A stretch of 64,000 nt of DNA from Sipunculus nudus (Eukaryota; Annelida; Sipuncula; Golfingiida; Sipunculidae): the NCBI GenBank assembly GCA_026874595.1, contig CM049310.1, positions 42,783,558 to 42,847,557 on the forward strand. The letters run 5' to 3'. The notes under the pieces are model-generated. The model was not told the origin of the DNA and made no database searches. It worked only from the letters and a program-made list of their open reading frames with translations. Below are positions 1-17,866 of the stretch, one piece after another (the stretch's first letter is position 1; every line of letters begins with the position of its first letter). The position numbers and the translations under genes were made by a program.

Positions 1-185
1 CAAAATATTATACTTCCTGGCGAAGGTGAAATAACTATCTCAAAATGATTGTCTCCCATGGAACAAATATGTCTTTTATATTGTGAAAAAATGCAACCAA
101 GTCCTTAACAAATTGTTGTTTCCATTTCGGGTTCCATAAGACACTGGAAGGTAAATCACACAACCCCAGATGATGTCATAATGTG

Positions 186-186
<1 letters not shown>

Positions 187-232
<46 letters not shown>

Positions 233-240
233 TATATATA
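187..240. repeat. (AT)n microsatellite
   Basis: An uninterrupted TA run about 50 bases long. The flanking 1-1,290 bases are AT-rich and hold no exon or repeat that I can support. Confidence 0.95.
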
Positions 241-1291
241 CTCTATATCTTTAAATCATTATTCACAGAAACCCTTAAAAAATAAGAACTCTGAATTAAA
301 TATTGATCAAAGTTTTGACCTTCTGAGTATAATAAAGAAAGTCGTGTGCCACAGATAAGGCCATATATTACAATTCTTAATGTTTAGAGTATATTTTGAA
401 ATTGTAAACCTAACCTTTCGTCACTCGTCGTCTCAATCCTTTGCGCAGTTATTTCGGAGCTTATCCCTCATTATAGGGAAATTCGCGTCATCCTGACACA
501 GAAAGATTCTCAAGGAAACCAACCCCGGTACTAACCATATGTGACCCAAAGATATTCCCGATGTGTTCTTATCAGTCACGCGCATGTTGTTTTCACGGCC
601 CAGTATTGTCATCTTTTGTCCTTTTTTATAGTTCTGAGCTGATGTTAATCTTCTTAACCTTCACACTGATGCCCATTACAGATCAACTGTGGTTACATCA
701 CGGCTTTTGATAAAAGCTGATGAAAGATAAATGATTTTACAACCATGCACGCAGAGAGTGCATTTAAGTGCCATTTATAGCAAAAAAGAAATTTTAAGTC
801 ATTACATAGGGGTTCATAATTACAACTTTTAATACTTATTTTAATTTTGCATTAAAAATTGTATTTTAAGGGTAAATCAAATTTATATTAAAATTAGAAT
901 TAATATAATAATGAGAAAATATATAATTTATTGCCAATGAAGACTTTTACGTTTCATTTAGCGCATATAAACTAATACTGTGTAGATGAACACACGATAA
1001 TGGTGAAGAAAAATATAAATAATATACACGCAAAATGAACAAACGCACTTTACTGCACACGGATGAGTCTTTAGGCAGTTAGGTTTGCATTTGCAATTGA
1101 GGCTTACGAAAATATATATTAATTGCAGAATTATGAGGAAAGCCATCAAACTCTCTACGTCTCTGATAAAAAAAAGTTGGGCTAAATACGAATGATAGAA
1201 AAAAGCACGCATGCAGTTGATTCAGTCAACTTAGGAAAGGGTCGGGCTCTGCCATGTAATGTACAAGTTTAGTTCTGAAAAGTGAAACCGG

Positions 1292-1370
1292 CTTTTGTTG
1301 CTCAGAGGTAGAGCACAGGACTCAAAGCCGGGAGATCGTGAGTTCGAATCTCAGCCCAAGCGGATGAGAT
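1292..1370 (+). repeat. tRNA-derived SINE head
   Basis: A tRNA-like segment with a type-2 RNA polymerase III promoter: an A-box-like TTGCTCAGAGGTAGAGC and a B-box-like GAGTTCGAATC about 35 bases later. The body (AAGCGGATGAG onward) continues to about 1,560 with no CCA end and no clean acceptor stem, so this is a SINE rather than a working tRNA gene. The exact 3' end is not clear. Confidence 0.6.
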
Positions 1371-1599
1371 TTTTCATGGTTGGCCCCCACCCAGGAGGAG
1401 CGCTCTGCAGGCTTAATGTGGAGGTCGTGCCCAACGGCCGTGTTTCACTCCTAAACGAGTGCGCCTTTCGGGGGTTCCTCGGTGGTATGACCCAGTAATG
1501 GGAACGATTTCACACCCAGGCCCGCAGGTGCAGTAGTCACCGGGCCTGGTTGACACTAGGATATTATATCAAAGGAAGCATGTGATACTTCCCTGTCAA

Positions 1600-3555
1600 T
1601 TATCAATAACCTTTTAAAAGGGCCCAATCACCTGTCTGAGCTATATAAACCAAAGGTAATCCCTTTGAGCTTTTTTAAAAAAAGGGTTAGTAAACGTTGA
1701 TATCACCGCACACTTAGATACGCCATTTTTTTAGTTTTTCTGTTTTCCTCAGATATGCCTTTTAGAATTAATATTTTGGCTTTCATATTCATAGTCAACA
1801 TTTTCTGAGAGGAAGGGGAATAAAATGAGAATCAATTCAGTAAGTTCATTTTCGAGATGGCGCGCATCTTTCCTGAACATCAATTTTTTTTTCATCGCAA
1901 ATTTTACAATATAACGTGTGTGCATACATAATGTAATGTCTGCTACTAATATAACAGGAACAGCAGCTGCACCCTAAGCTCTATATTTCACAGTAAGATT
2001 GAATATGTGACTGCCAAGTGATTTTGGGTTGAAGATCGCCCCACTAAAGTTCATCTACTTTCTGCTGGCTTAAACATTATTTTCTACTTTTCCAAGATAT
2101 GTCATAAAATATTAAAATATTGGAATTCAAATTAACCTCGACAGTTCCTTAGAGGAAGGGTAATAAAATGCGCGTGAATACAGTCAAATAATTTTCATGG
2201 TCGCATCCTTACGGGAACTTAACATTTTGTCGATTGACAATTTGATTTGTTTTCATACATGAGATAATGTGTTTTACAAAATGTCACAGAAAAAGCTGAA
2301 TTCATATTCATCATATTTGACCGGAATATTGACAATGTAACTTCTGTCTGATTGTATGCCGCAGGGGGCGCTACCTGTGTCGAACCATGTTTATATTCTT
2401 CATTTTTTTTTCTTTCCAGAAATAATATTTCTGCTTTCATTTCATTATAAGAAATTATGTAGAGTAAATAAAACTGGATGCAGATAGTAAGAATTGAACT
2501 ATTTTCAAAATTTTCCCTTTATGGAAAATTAGATTCTATTTTTCATTTGATTACAAATATAATGTAATGACTGCCACCATACATATCATTAATTGCTGCA
2601 GCTGTCGATCATGTAACTGGTAAGCAGATGGTAGCAATAAATATATAGCAGAAATGGTATTTTAAGTGTATTATAAATAATAGATGTATGCAACACTTGA
2701 TGAGAGAAATAAAGTCATCAACCCCTTTAAAACAATGTTCAGGCCTATAATGTACAGTCGATTATAGAATGATAACGTTTAATGATTATAACATTTATAT
2801 ACCTGGATCGATACATGATATATATAAACGAAAAAAAAGCGATCACATTTAACCAGGAAAAAATCCAATGAGATACGTTTAACATAAATCTATAACGTTT
2901 ATTTTTATTTTGTGTGTTTCCATCATGGTCACGTTTCGTTTCTGCGTTGTTAACCGTAATTGTATCTTTTTTTATACAACGTGAGTTGTGAGTTTGATTA
3001 AGTGAAATATTACAGACCTAAAGAAGCGTAAATGCATTATAATGGAAATGTCTCAATTAAGTATAATATGGGTCCAATTGTATCATCCCACTAGTACATA
3101 TGTATTATAAAACTAAAATTTACGTACTCTACGACATACGTTATGGCTATAATAAACTGCAAAATTCGATGTAAGTACCATTTATTTTATGATCATAAGA
3201 TATTTTTATTATTATTATTATTATTTATATAATTATATATTTTCTTGAATTCATTTGTGTGTATTTTAAATCAACAAAACAAAGGGTAGGGATCTTAGTT
3301 TTATAGATTGATTACCGGCATCCTAGGTGAAATTAATCATATTTTCCTTATCAAAGGAAGTATTGAAGGTGAACTTGGAAATGTCAACGTACATCTCATA
3401 AAACAACCACATATATAGAGACTGTATATTTTTTCACATATTTGCAAATGTTGAATTTTATATGGTATTATGGTTGCAACTTCAGTTAACTTTAATTGTA
3501 AGGCACTACATATAATGTGAAGACACTCCAATACACCAGTTCATTGGTAACTGAA
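1600..3555. other. AT-rich intergenic stretch, no gene seen
   Basis: About 2 kb with frequent stops in all frames and no recognisable domain or splice-delimited exon. It holds a short (TTA)n run near 3,206-3,225. Confidence 0.6.
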
Positions 3556-3559
3556 CATT

Positions 3560-4000
3560 ATTGTGAGAAACGTTAATCATAACTTATACATGTTTATTTT
3601 CTGATTAAGTCAAGAACTCTTGATTTATCTGTAACCATCAGCGGATGAACATTGGTACTAAGAAGAGAGCACGCACACATTTTCGGTGCAGGGTTTGAGC
3701 ATAGTTTGAAAGCTGTTATGTTGACCTCTGATTAGGTAAGGGTCATGAGGTAAAGTGTATTGTAGGAGGGGATTTTTTTATGTGAAAGAACAATGTAAGC
3801 ATGCAAATGAAAACAAGCTTTGCTGCATATCTAAAATACTATAAAGGTTCCTCTAACATTATAAATCAAACAATTATTAGTGTATATCTTTACACCCAGG
3901 ATAATAGGTTCTGTGTCAAATTATGTCTGAAGGTTGACTTCATGATCATTTGAAATAACTGGGCTCTAGAGTCCTCTTTTATTAGTGATAGTGCAAGCTA
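3560..4000 (+). repeat. Dispersed ~400-bp repeat, copy 1
   Basis: Homologous to 61,995-62,415 and 63,073-63,460 in the same orientation. Shared blocks include TTTTCGGTGC, GAGCA..GTTTGAAAG, AAGGGTCAT, TGCTGCATATCTAAAAT and GGTTCCTCT..ATTATAAATCAA. No coding potential was seen. It is followed at once by a degenerate TAGCTAGAT / GAGA / GGTAGGTTGG simple repeat. Confidence 0.8.
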
Positions 4001-4180
4001 GATTAGATTATTTAGCTAGCTAGTTAGATTAGATTAGCTAGATAGCTAGCTTGATTTGCAAGAGAGAGAGAGAGAGACAGAGACAGAAACAGAGAGAGAA
4101 AGATGTATAGGTTGATAGGTTGGTAGGTAGGTTGGTTCATTGGTAGGTAAGCTGGTTGTTTGGTTGGTTGGTTGGAGGGT
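4000..4180. repeat. Degenerate tetranucleotide and GA simple repeat
   Basis: TAGCTAGATTAGA-type, then (GA)n, then GGTTGGTAGG-type repeats. The same order follows copy 3 of the ~400-bp repeat at 63.5-64 kb, so this tail is probably part of the mobile unit. Confidence 0.85.
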
Positions 4181-4291
4181 TGGTTACGGTCGGTGCGCTG
4201 TTTACGCAAGACTGAGTAAAGTTGATCGATATATGACTTTCCATCAGCTGGGTTTTTTGGGATTGATCCGAGTTCAGTCCTGTCCGGTCCT

Positions 4292-5106
4292 CTTACAGTA
4301 GAGAATCTCCGACAAGCGTGAGATTGCCTTTACATCATGTATGGCGGGCCACACGAAAAGGCTCGAGGAGGAAAGAAATTGTTTCTTCATTTTTGACAGT
4401 GCCTGATGGCCTGCAGGTACGCTGTCACTTAAAATATCCCAGACAAATCGTTAAATATCGTTTGTGTAAATTCAGACAGTACCTATCTTGTGCGAGAAAA
4501 AAACCGCTTTCACTCAGCATATTGATAAATCATCCTGCATGTTTTTTTCTATTGACCGCATGAACACAAACATGTATAGAACGGGTAACTTTACGATATC
4601 CGTGTGTGCTTCACAGAAAAAGACCTTTTCCGCCACACTAGCGACACCTTTTGACGAAGATGGACACTAACAGTTCGGGTCCGCCATATATATGAAAAGA
4701 GACTGATTGAGAGACTACAATATCCTTGTCCAATGAAGGGTGTATAGGTTTTTGAGCTTCGTTGGTAATGATACTGAATAATGTTATTTTGTTCAAGTTT
4801 GCTATGCAAGTAACTTATAATAACTTACGTTTTTGTGTATTTATACAGGTACCAGCTGTTTTGCAACCAACCTTTACCTGTAAACTGTCAACCACTATAT
4901 GGACATATTGTGCACTACTGGTATTTGAGAGAATGAAAAGTTTTTCCCGGCAGTATGGACCCCAATCTGTTTGTTGTCGACGGCATCCGGTCACACAAAA
5001 ATACCCGATCGAAATATTGTACAAAAGTACTGTATTTTTATTCCAAAACAAATACTTCGGCGATGTGTCCAGGACCGGACTTCCTGTTGTGAATTATTTG
5101 GCGTGA
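4292..5106 (+). other. Candidate upstream exons of the vWD gene, unproven
   Basis: Two exon-like stretches on the + strand: 4,302-4,416, flanked by CTTACAG and CAG|GTACGC, and an open frame from about 4,850 preceded by TTTATACAG. Neither translation shows a family I recognise, and the phases do not join cleanly to the exon at 5,807. They could be N-terminal exons or chance. The rest of 4,200-5,800 shows no other signal. Confidence 0.2.
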
Positions 5107-5806
5107 TTAATGAAGGCACCTATATGCAGCTGTCGACTTAATTCCCGGGAGCAAATCATTGACTTATTCAGGAGAGAATATTAAGACTTGGGTTTGAATG
5201 TCATTTATTTGTATATTTAGATTACATCACTTTCGTAACTTCATACATATTGATAGCGGTTATCCTCGATCAACTTACGTTTGCTTCTGTTATTCTTGTC
5301 AGACGTAAAAAGCTGGAATTCAATTGTCACTTAATATTAGAGGGACTTTCTATAAAATCCACAATATTATATTTATCTGTAACATTTCTAACAATACGAA
5401 TAGTGTGATTTCCATAGTGTCTTCTGCAAAACTTAAAAAAATTATAATCCAGCAATTATAACCAAAACGTGTTTTTTTCCTCCTTTTTATCAAACAAGCC
5501 CGTGCTAACACACGTATGAACAAGATAAGGTGAACATGCAGTTCCGCCGCTAATGGCAGTGTTTACCAATAGCTACCAATCGCAGGCTCATGTGTAGAAT
5601 GGTACCTTAGTACAAGGGTCAAGAACAATCATTAACACTACAATGACCACAACAAGATTTTCTATTACATTGATCGTGTGCAAGTCATTTTATGATACGA
5701 ACGTCATGTACTTGGCCGGAGACCAGTAACAATCACACTCTTCACTGCATTTACAATTTGTCATCAATATAGCCTTGATGTAGTTTAGACCTGATCATAT
5801 TTTCAG

Positions 5807-10449
<4,643 letters not shown>

Positions 10450-11109
10450 CGACTGATGGGAATATTAGATGTTGTGAAGTCGAACAACATTCTGTCATTC
10501 AGATGGAATGCCATTTTCGTTGCCAAGAACTGTTAAAACTGATTAAATCATATTCATTCATTAAAAATGATTCAAATATGTATTATCTAATTTCGTATGT
10601 TGTATTTAAATATAAACAGTATTTATAGCTCTCCTTTTATACCAGCCTATATTATTTCTCGTTTAACAAATTTATGGTGGATGCCTGTTACACATATACT
10701 TAAACGGTCGCTTTCCACATCGAAAATCCTGGGCAACCAAACAGGTAAAGGAAATGTATTAAAATTTATATTCTGATATGATTTTATACTGTGAACTTTA
10801 CATACTAATAGCAACAGAATGGGTTAATACAGAATTCATAATAATATCCCGCATTGTTATTTATCATTTTCTTGACTGTATCTGTGATGTTTCTATGATA
10901 TGTCTATGAGGACGTTTGCCTGAAGGAGTGACCATCTGTCTTTTAGCTTGTTTTTCAGTGTTTACATGACAACATCCAATCAGCCGCTGTCAAATATGTT
11001 TCTGTGCGTTACAAGTGAAATTGGCTACCAAACGTTTTGGTCAAATATTTTGGGGAATTTAATGTTTTTTCAAGTGTACACTACTAAAAAGAAAAGTTCA
11101 GACTAGAGC

Positions 11110-11690
11110 CCTTAATGATTCAGAGTGGACTGAGTAGCCAACCTTTAAGGGTGTCAGCTGGAATGTTAGATGCATGATTCTTTCTGGAACTAAAAGCAGG
11201 TTCTACATAGGAAACTTCAAGGTTCCATATAAGACCTCTTAGCCAAGGACTTAGTTGAGAATCTTTACCGGGTCCCACTTGGAATTTTTGCATCACTGCG
11301 CTTTTTGTATCAATCATCAAGACTGAAAGGGAATTCTGATTATCTAAAGGGTTCCCATAAAATCTATCAATCTCGAATTTTGGTATGGATAGTAATTTTA
11401 TCAGATCTGATTGGGAGATTGTCTCGGAATCATCACTAACAGTGTGCTCAACATCTTTAATTTACATGAACACCATCAAGAGGTACATTAGCTTTAACAC
11501 CAGACTGAGTCATTGGTAACCACTGCTTGGCTGCCTTTATCTTGGTCACATAGTCTTGCTGGTTACAGTCATAATGAAGCTGAACCCAACACACACAAAA
11601 ATACAGCGCTGCTACATATTTCAACTTCTTATCGGTTTCATGTTCAAGGAGCCATAGCGGTGTCAACACAATAGGGTCAGTTTATGACCC
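11110..11690 (-). pseudogene. Retrotransposon gag-like remnant
   Basis: Minus-strand reading around 11,110-11,400 gives IPKFEIDRFYGNPLDNQ and further hydrophilic sequence, resembling the KF.G.P..Y start of BEL/Pao- or Gypsy-type gag proteins. It is broken by stops. A second minus-strand frame (11,457-11,669) lies just 5' of it. The family is uncertain. Confidence 0.4.
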
Positions 11691-12539
11691 TCTCTTCTTA
11701 TAAGAATGAATTACCAACTATTCATGTGGAATAAGCTTAGCCCGGAGACAAAGGTATTAATTCAGTTAGACCATGACGGTATCGACATAGTAGAGTCAGC
11801 CCGAGACTCTCCTCGATATATTAAAAGTCCAAGTTAAAACTAATATTTAAAATGCGTGGACAGTGGTTTATGGAACAGCGTCCACAAATAGACCAATTTC
11901 CTTATTAAAGGTAGAGAAATATTAAACCAAGCACAAGGAAGTAGACGGTTCATGCTTCTCAGACAGAGGAAGTGCAGCAACATTTAATACAAATCTATTG
12001 AATTAATTCCCGTCGATATGGATCATGTATATGTATGTTTGTACATAAATATATTGCAAGAATAACGCACATCCATGGAGCATTCTCTGTTTTTCTGGAA
12101 AGAAATCACATCTACGTTGGTAAATAAATCACATCTAAAAAAAGAATGGAAAAAGAATAACTCTGCAATGAGACCAATAAATACAGTATGTCAGCACTAG
12201 AACAATATATCGATGTATCGATACATATCGAAAAACCACCTCTATACGCTTACCGATACGCTTTTAATGCTGTATCATCATATCGATGGAACGCACAGCT
12301 AACAAATATATGTAGAACCCTTACCTTAACTATAATCCTAACTGTTTATAAGATTAAACTACTTTACATTTTCAAGTTGTTAAACACGGCATACACTAAA
12401 CTAAATGTTCGACAAAAGGTGAAACTAATATTCAAAGGCTTAAAGAAAATCAAAAACAATATGTAAGGTACCTTGAATTGCTCACCAATACCGACTACAA
12501 CTAAAGAATTGTTATTTACCCTTAGTAGTGACACACATA

Positions 12540-14600
12540 CTTAATGGATGTGCTTAGGGAGAAACGTGATGGGAATGTGACTTTTTCCATCTCCATCATG
12601 TTCTGCAGAATTTTTTGCAAACAGGTGATTTTAATAGCTTCATTCTGTGTTTGGACATGCATCATATTACAACCCCTAATGTTGTATGGTGCTATTATGG
12701 TACTGCGTTTAACTTTATCAGGTTTAATAGACCATATAATTTGTAAATGATATTATTCAATTCCTTAAGATAATCTATTGTAGGACCAGGTAGTGTTGAA
12801 ATAAATATATTAATTGTGACAAACTACATTTCAGAATAGTAATTTTCCTATAGTTGTTACGCTCTTTACACAGCGCTTAACCTTTAGGCCTACTTCCTAT
12901 ATTGTAAGCGCTGTTTGTTTTGACCTCATATCCTGAATCGCTACTCCAGAGGGAAGCACTGTATTTTGGTCCAATCAGATGAGACCCTGTGCTGAAAGAC
13001 AAAACGGTTTACCAGCCAAGCAAGGAATACACAGAGCCAATGTTGTTCATTTCGTTTTGAGTGACAGCTCATCGCCCCGGTAACCCTTTCGAACAGGCCA
13101 CAGGCTAAGAGAGAATGGCACTACACGTGGTTTGCACTGGTCCTTGCATGTGCACATAGGATACCCGGCCGGTGAGTTGTAATTCAAAGGAAATGAAACA
13201 ACATAGGTCCCGTGCACACCTCGCTGGCTGGTTTCCGTTTTTCTGGCACACAGATACATGGATACGCTAACATAGTCTTAATGTCATTATCGAATCGGTC
13301 GATGATGCGAGAACGTAGATGGAGCAATTAAAATTCGACTATTTTTTACTTAGAGTAACCACTTGAGTCCACTTGAAGCGCACTTGAAGCACAGCTATAG
13401 GCGGAGCCATGGTGCATGTCGAGTGTTTTTTAACTGGCATTTGTTTGGCTGCCAGGCTACGACCTACCACCAAGTGTCTAAATATATCATAAACGGTCAA
13501 ACCAGGCAGCGGGAAAATCAGTAGCTTCTTTAGAAGCGCATGATTTTCGCTGCCTCGGGAGCGTACATAGTTGTCAGCTATCTCATTAACCAAGCGTACA
13601 AGGTTCTCCTGATTGTATTCCGTTATTCTTTATAGTTATCCTCAATTAAGTTATCTAGTGATGACCGTAATGATATACCTAAAATATTAACAGGTCCAGT
13701 TGACCACTGTAAACATAGTTCCGATAACAGTCTCTTGTTTTCCTCTATAATAATATTAGGTATATTATCTACTGAAGGTAATATGAAACTTTTATCTTTA
13801 TTCCAGTACACAATAATTCGGAAATTTTTCAAATATTTTTAATGTTTCTCTAATACTATTAATATCAGAAATTAACATTACAGTATCACCAGCATATTGA
13901 AGTATTTTATATTCATATCTATTTAATGAAACTCCTTTCAATTTATAATCGTGTCATAAATGAATATCGGGAAAGCGGACAGTCTTGCTTACGCCTCTTG
14001 TTAGTGTGAAAAAAATCTGAAATCCATCTGTTATTTATAATACAAGTACTTCAGTTAGTATATAAAATCTTAATCCATCTTATGAAATCCATCTTTCTTA
14101 AAGTCGATTATCATAATATAACCACTCATTCGCACTTTTTATAATATTAATAATCTTTTTTAGGTTTTCTCCTATGAATCTTGCCATTATAAAACCTGTT
14201 TGGTCTTGATTTATGAGTTTGGGGTTAAAATGACCATCCTATTTCCGAAGCATTTGGAAATTATTTTATAATCTGTATTAAGCAATGTAATTGGTCTCCA
14301 GTTCTGGAGTTCTGTTGACGTTTTGTTCTTTTTAGATAATAAATTATTAATTCCTTGTGTCTGGATCGAAGAGATACTGCCGTGGATTAAAGAATGTGTT
14401 AAAACATCACTGAAATATTGTATTAAGTCTTTCCAGAAGAATTTATAAAGTTTTCCTGGTACCCGATCCAAACCAGGCTCTTTATTGTTTGAAACGTTTT
14501 TTTTTTAGAACTTCTTTTCCTGTTATTACACTATCACAAATGGACCTCTCATTTTCTGAAAGTTTTATTATTATTATTATAATCTAAACAAAAAAGTCCG
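12540..14600 (-). mobile_element. Decayed minus-strand LINE (L1/Tx1-like)
   Basis: Reverse-transcriptase remnants. At 14,211-14,471, ELQNWRPITLLNTDYKIISK is the conserved fingers motif. Near 13,870-13,900, YAGDTVMLI occupies the catalytic YADD position, with the first Asp replaced by Gly. At 12,560-12,750, KPDKVKRSTIIAPYN is the C-terminal motif shared with the plus-strand LINE at 22.4 kb. Many stops make it inactive. A 709-bp DNA transposon splits it at 12,858. Confidence 0.8.
12858..13566 (+). mobile_element. Non-autonomous DNA transposon, copy A
   Basis: About 709 bp, homologous over its length to 21,302-22,001. It starts TACGCTC and ends GAGCGTAC, so the terminal inverted repeat is 7-8 bp. 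It is flanked by the direct repeat ATAGTTGT at 12,850-12,857 and 13,567-13,574. No transposase ORF. Inserted in the minus-strand LINE. Confidence 0.85.
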
Positions 14601-16860
14601 TTAACAGGACACATATCGTAACCACTGGACCTAGAAATTTCTAACTGTAAACCCATGGAAGTCCATACAAATCTCCTTGGAAATATGAAATTAGGTCAAT
14701 GTGGCCTTTATCCTTCGAGCTATGCATGGGGCTCGTAAGTACCCCCAGAATAATTAAAAATTTGATACAAAAGGTCCAATATCTGAATAATTAATGCATT
14801 GATTACCACGATTGTCCCCCTGTATATTAATCAAAAAGTGTTCTATTATTTCCTGAAGAATTCTGACTGTACATCAACGGAGATCCTTGACCAGGCTCCT
14901 TAAAAACCTGACATAAGGTCACTGAAATCTATATCATTTGAGCAATTGGGCTTGAAAGATCCCCCTAGAATAATTAAAAATTTGATACAAAATCTTCTGT
15001 ATCTGAATAACTAATGCATTGATTGCCATGATTCTTTCCTTGCTTATTGATCATGGAGTATTTCATGATTTCCTGAAGACTGGTGGTGCCACCTGTATTT
15101 TTCTAATTTTCACGCATTTTATTCACTGAAATATTGTATTAAGTCTTTCCAGAAGAGTTTATAAAGTTTTCCTGGTACCCCATCCAAACCAGGCTCTTTA
15201 TTGTTTGAAAAGTTTTTTTAGAACTTCTTTTCCTGTTATTACACTATCACAAATGGACCTCTCATTATCTGAAAGTTTTATTATTATTATTATAATCTTT
15301 ACAAAAAAGTCCGTTAACAGGACACATATCGTAACCACTGGACCTAGAAATTTCTAACTGTAAACCTATGGAAGTCCATACAAATTTCCTTGGAAATATG
15401 AAATTAGGTCAATGTGGCCTTTATCTTACGTGCTATGCATGGGGCTCGTAAGTACCCCCAGAATAATTTAAAATTTGATACAAAAGCTCCAATATCTGAA
15501 TAATTAATGCATTGATTACCACGATTGTCCCCCTGTATATTAATCAAAAAGTGTTCTATTATTTCCTGAAGAATTCTGACTGTACATCAACGGAGATCCT
15601 TGACCAGGCTCCTTGAAAACCTGACATAAGGTCACTGAAATCTATATCATTTGAGCAATGGGGCTCGAAAGATCCCCCTAGAATAATTAAAAATTTGATA
15701 CAAAATCTTCTGTATCTGAATAACTAATGCATTGATTGCCATGATTCTTTCCTTGCTTATTGATCATGGAGTATTTCATGATTTCCTGAAGACTGGTGGT
15801 GCCACCTGTATTTTTCTAATTTTCACGCATTTTATTCACTGAAATATTGTATTAAGTCTTTCCAGAAGAGTTTATAAAGTTTTCCTGGTACCCCATCCAA
15901 ACCAGGCTCTTTATTGTTTGAAAAGTTTTTTTAGAACTTCTTTTCCTGTTATAACACTATCACAAATGGACCTCTCATTATCTGAAAGTTTTATTATTAT
16001 TATTATAATCTTTACAAAAAAGTCCGTTAACAGGACACATATCGTAACCACTGGACCTAGAAATTTCTAACTGTAAACCTATGGAAGTCCATACAAATTT
16101 CCTTGGAAATATGAAATTAGGTCAATGTGGCCTTTATCTTACGTGCTATGCATGGGGCTCGTAAGTACCCCCAGAATAATTTAAAATTTGATACAAAAGC
16201 TCCAATATCTGAATAATTAATGCATTGATTACCACGATTGTCCCCCTGTATATTAATCAAAAAGTGTTCTATTATTTCCTGAAGAATTCTGACTGTACAT
16301 CAACGGAGATCCTTGACCGGGCTCCTTGAAAACCTGACATAAGGTCACTGAAATCTATATCATTTGAGCAATGGGGCTCGAAAGAACCCCCTAGAATAAT
16401 TAAAAATTTGATACAAAATCTCCTGTATCTGAATAACTAATGCATTGATTGCCATGATTCTTTCCATGCTTATTGATCATGGAGTATTTCATGATATCCT
16501 GAAGACTGGTGGTGCCACCTGTATTTTTCTAATTTTCACGCATTTTATTCACTGAAATATTGTATTAAGTCTTTCCAGAAGAATTTATAAAGTTTTCCTG
16601 GTACCCCATCCAAACCAGGCTCTTTATTGTTTGAAAAGTTTTTTTTAGAACTTCTTTTCCTGTTATTACACTATCACAAATGGACCTCTCATTATCTGAA
16701 AGTTTTATTATTATTATTATAATCTTTACAAAAATCTCCTGTATCTGAATAACTAATGCATTGATTGCCATGATTCTTTCCATGCTTATTGATCATGGAG
16801 TGTTTCATGATTTTTCTGAAGACTGGTGGTGCCACCTGTATTTTTCTAATTTTCACGCAT
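14410..16860. repeat. Tandem array of ~714-bp units, LINE-derived in part
   Basis: The block beginning CACTGAAATATTGTATTAAG recurs near 14,407, 15,124, 15,837 and 16,551 (spacing 713-717). Each unit joins a piece of the minus-strand LINE (LSDNERSICDSVITGKEVL on the - strand) to non-LINE sequence with GTCCGTTAACAGGACAC. Units 2 and 3 are nearly identical. The fourth lacks about 540 bp, jumping at about 16,733 from CTTTACAAAAA to TCTCCTGTATC. Confidence 0.9.
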
Positions 16861-16869
16861 TTTATTCTT

Positions 16870-17520
16870 TGTTTTTGAGACCTTCAGATGAAGGAGTCCG
16901 TCCGTTTTCAAGGCACAAAAAGTAACCGTCTAGACCTAGAAACTTCTAACTGTATTTCCAGGGAGGTCCTAGGCAAATCTTCTTGGAAACCTGTAATTAG
17001 GTCATGATGACCTATGTTTTGCGAACTACAGGCTCAAATCATGATTTTAACAACACATTCAGTCAGACGGGCCACAAATTGCATCTGCTAGGCCTAGAAT
17101 AATCTAACGTGACATTCAGGCAGTTCCTTGGTATATCTGCATGGAAATATAAAAATTAGGTTTTATATTCATTGTTCTATATTTTGTGAACTATGGGCCA
17201 AAAACATGATTTTAACACCCTGTAAATCAGATGGGCACAAATTTGTATGTGCCAATCCTAGAATGTCCTATTTTAATATACAGGGAAGTCTTTGGCAATC
17301 TCCATGGAAACCCGGATTTATGTAATGGTGACCTATATTTTGCGTGCTACCGGCAAAAACATCTTGTGCAATCTTCATGGAAACATGAAATAGGTCATGG
17401 TGACCTATATTTCTGGCCAAAGAGCATTTTAAACACCCAGGCAGGCAGGGTACAAAACTTTACTGTTGGACCTAGAATCTTCGGTCCTGACATCCAGGGA
17501 TGTCCTAAAAAATGTGTATG
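16870..17520. repeat. Degenerate ~170-bp repeats related to the array
   Basis: Diverged monomers sharing GACCTAGAA, TTCTAACTGTA, CTTGGAAA and GACCTATATTTTGCG, matching part of the 714-bp unit (for example 14,627-14,740). At least three copies lie head to tail. Confidence 0.7.
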
Positions 17521-17866
17521 ATCATTTTTAGCTCAGCTGAAAAAAAGGCTTTATGGGAATGGCTGGACATATTATTACGAAACTTTCTTCTGTTGGTTTT
17601 TAATGGCATTAGTGCTTCCGGTCACGTGACAAATGTAAACAGAAGGGCGAGCGTGAAGTGGGGACAAACTATCTCGCTACACACTAGAAAGCTGCTGAAT
17701 TTCAAAGTATAAACGTGCATAGTTAATTCAAGTACTGAAGGGGTCTTGAACCGTGAAAAGAAACCAAGCGAGAACGTTTGTTTAAGCGAGTAAACACAGA
17801 GAGAAATCTGAGTCGAGCGGCAATCAGCTGATCAGCCACAACGAACCATCACGTCGCATAGCAACC

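Noticed and set aside
1295-1498. ORF across the tRNA-like segment
   Set aside because: Lies over the SINE; no protein features.
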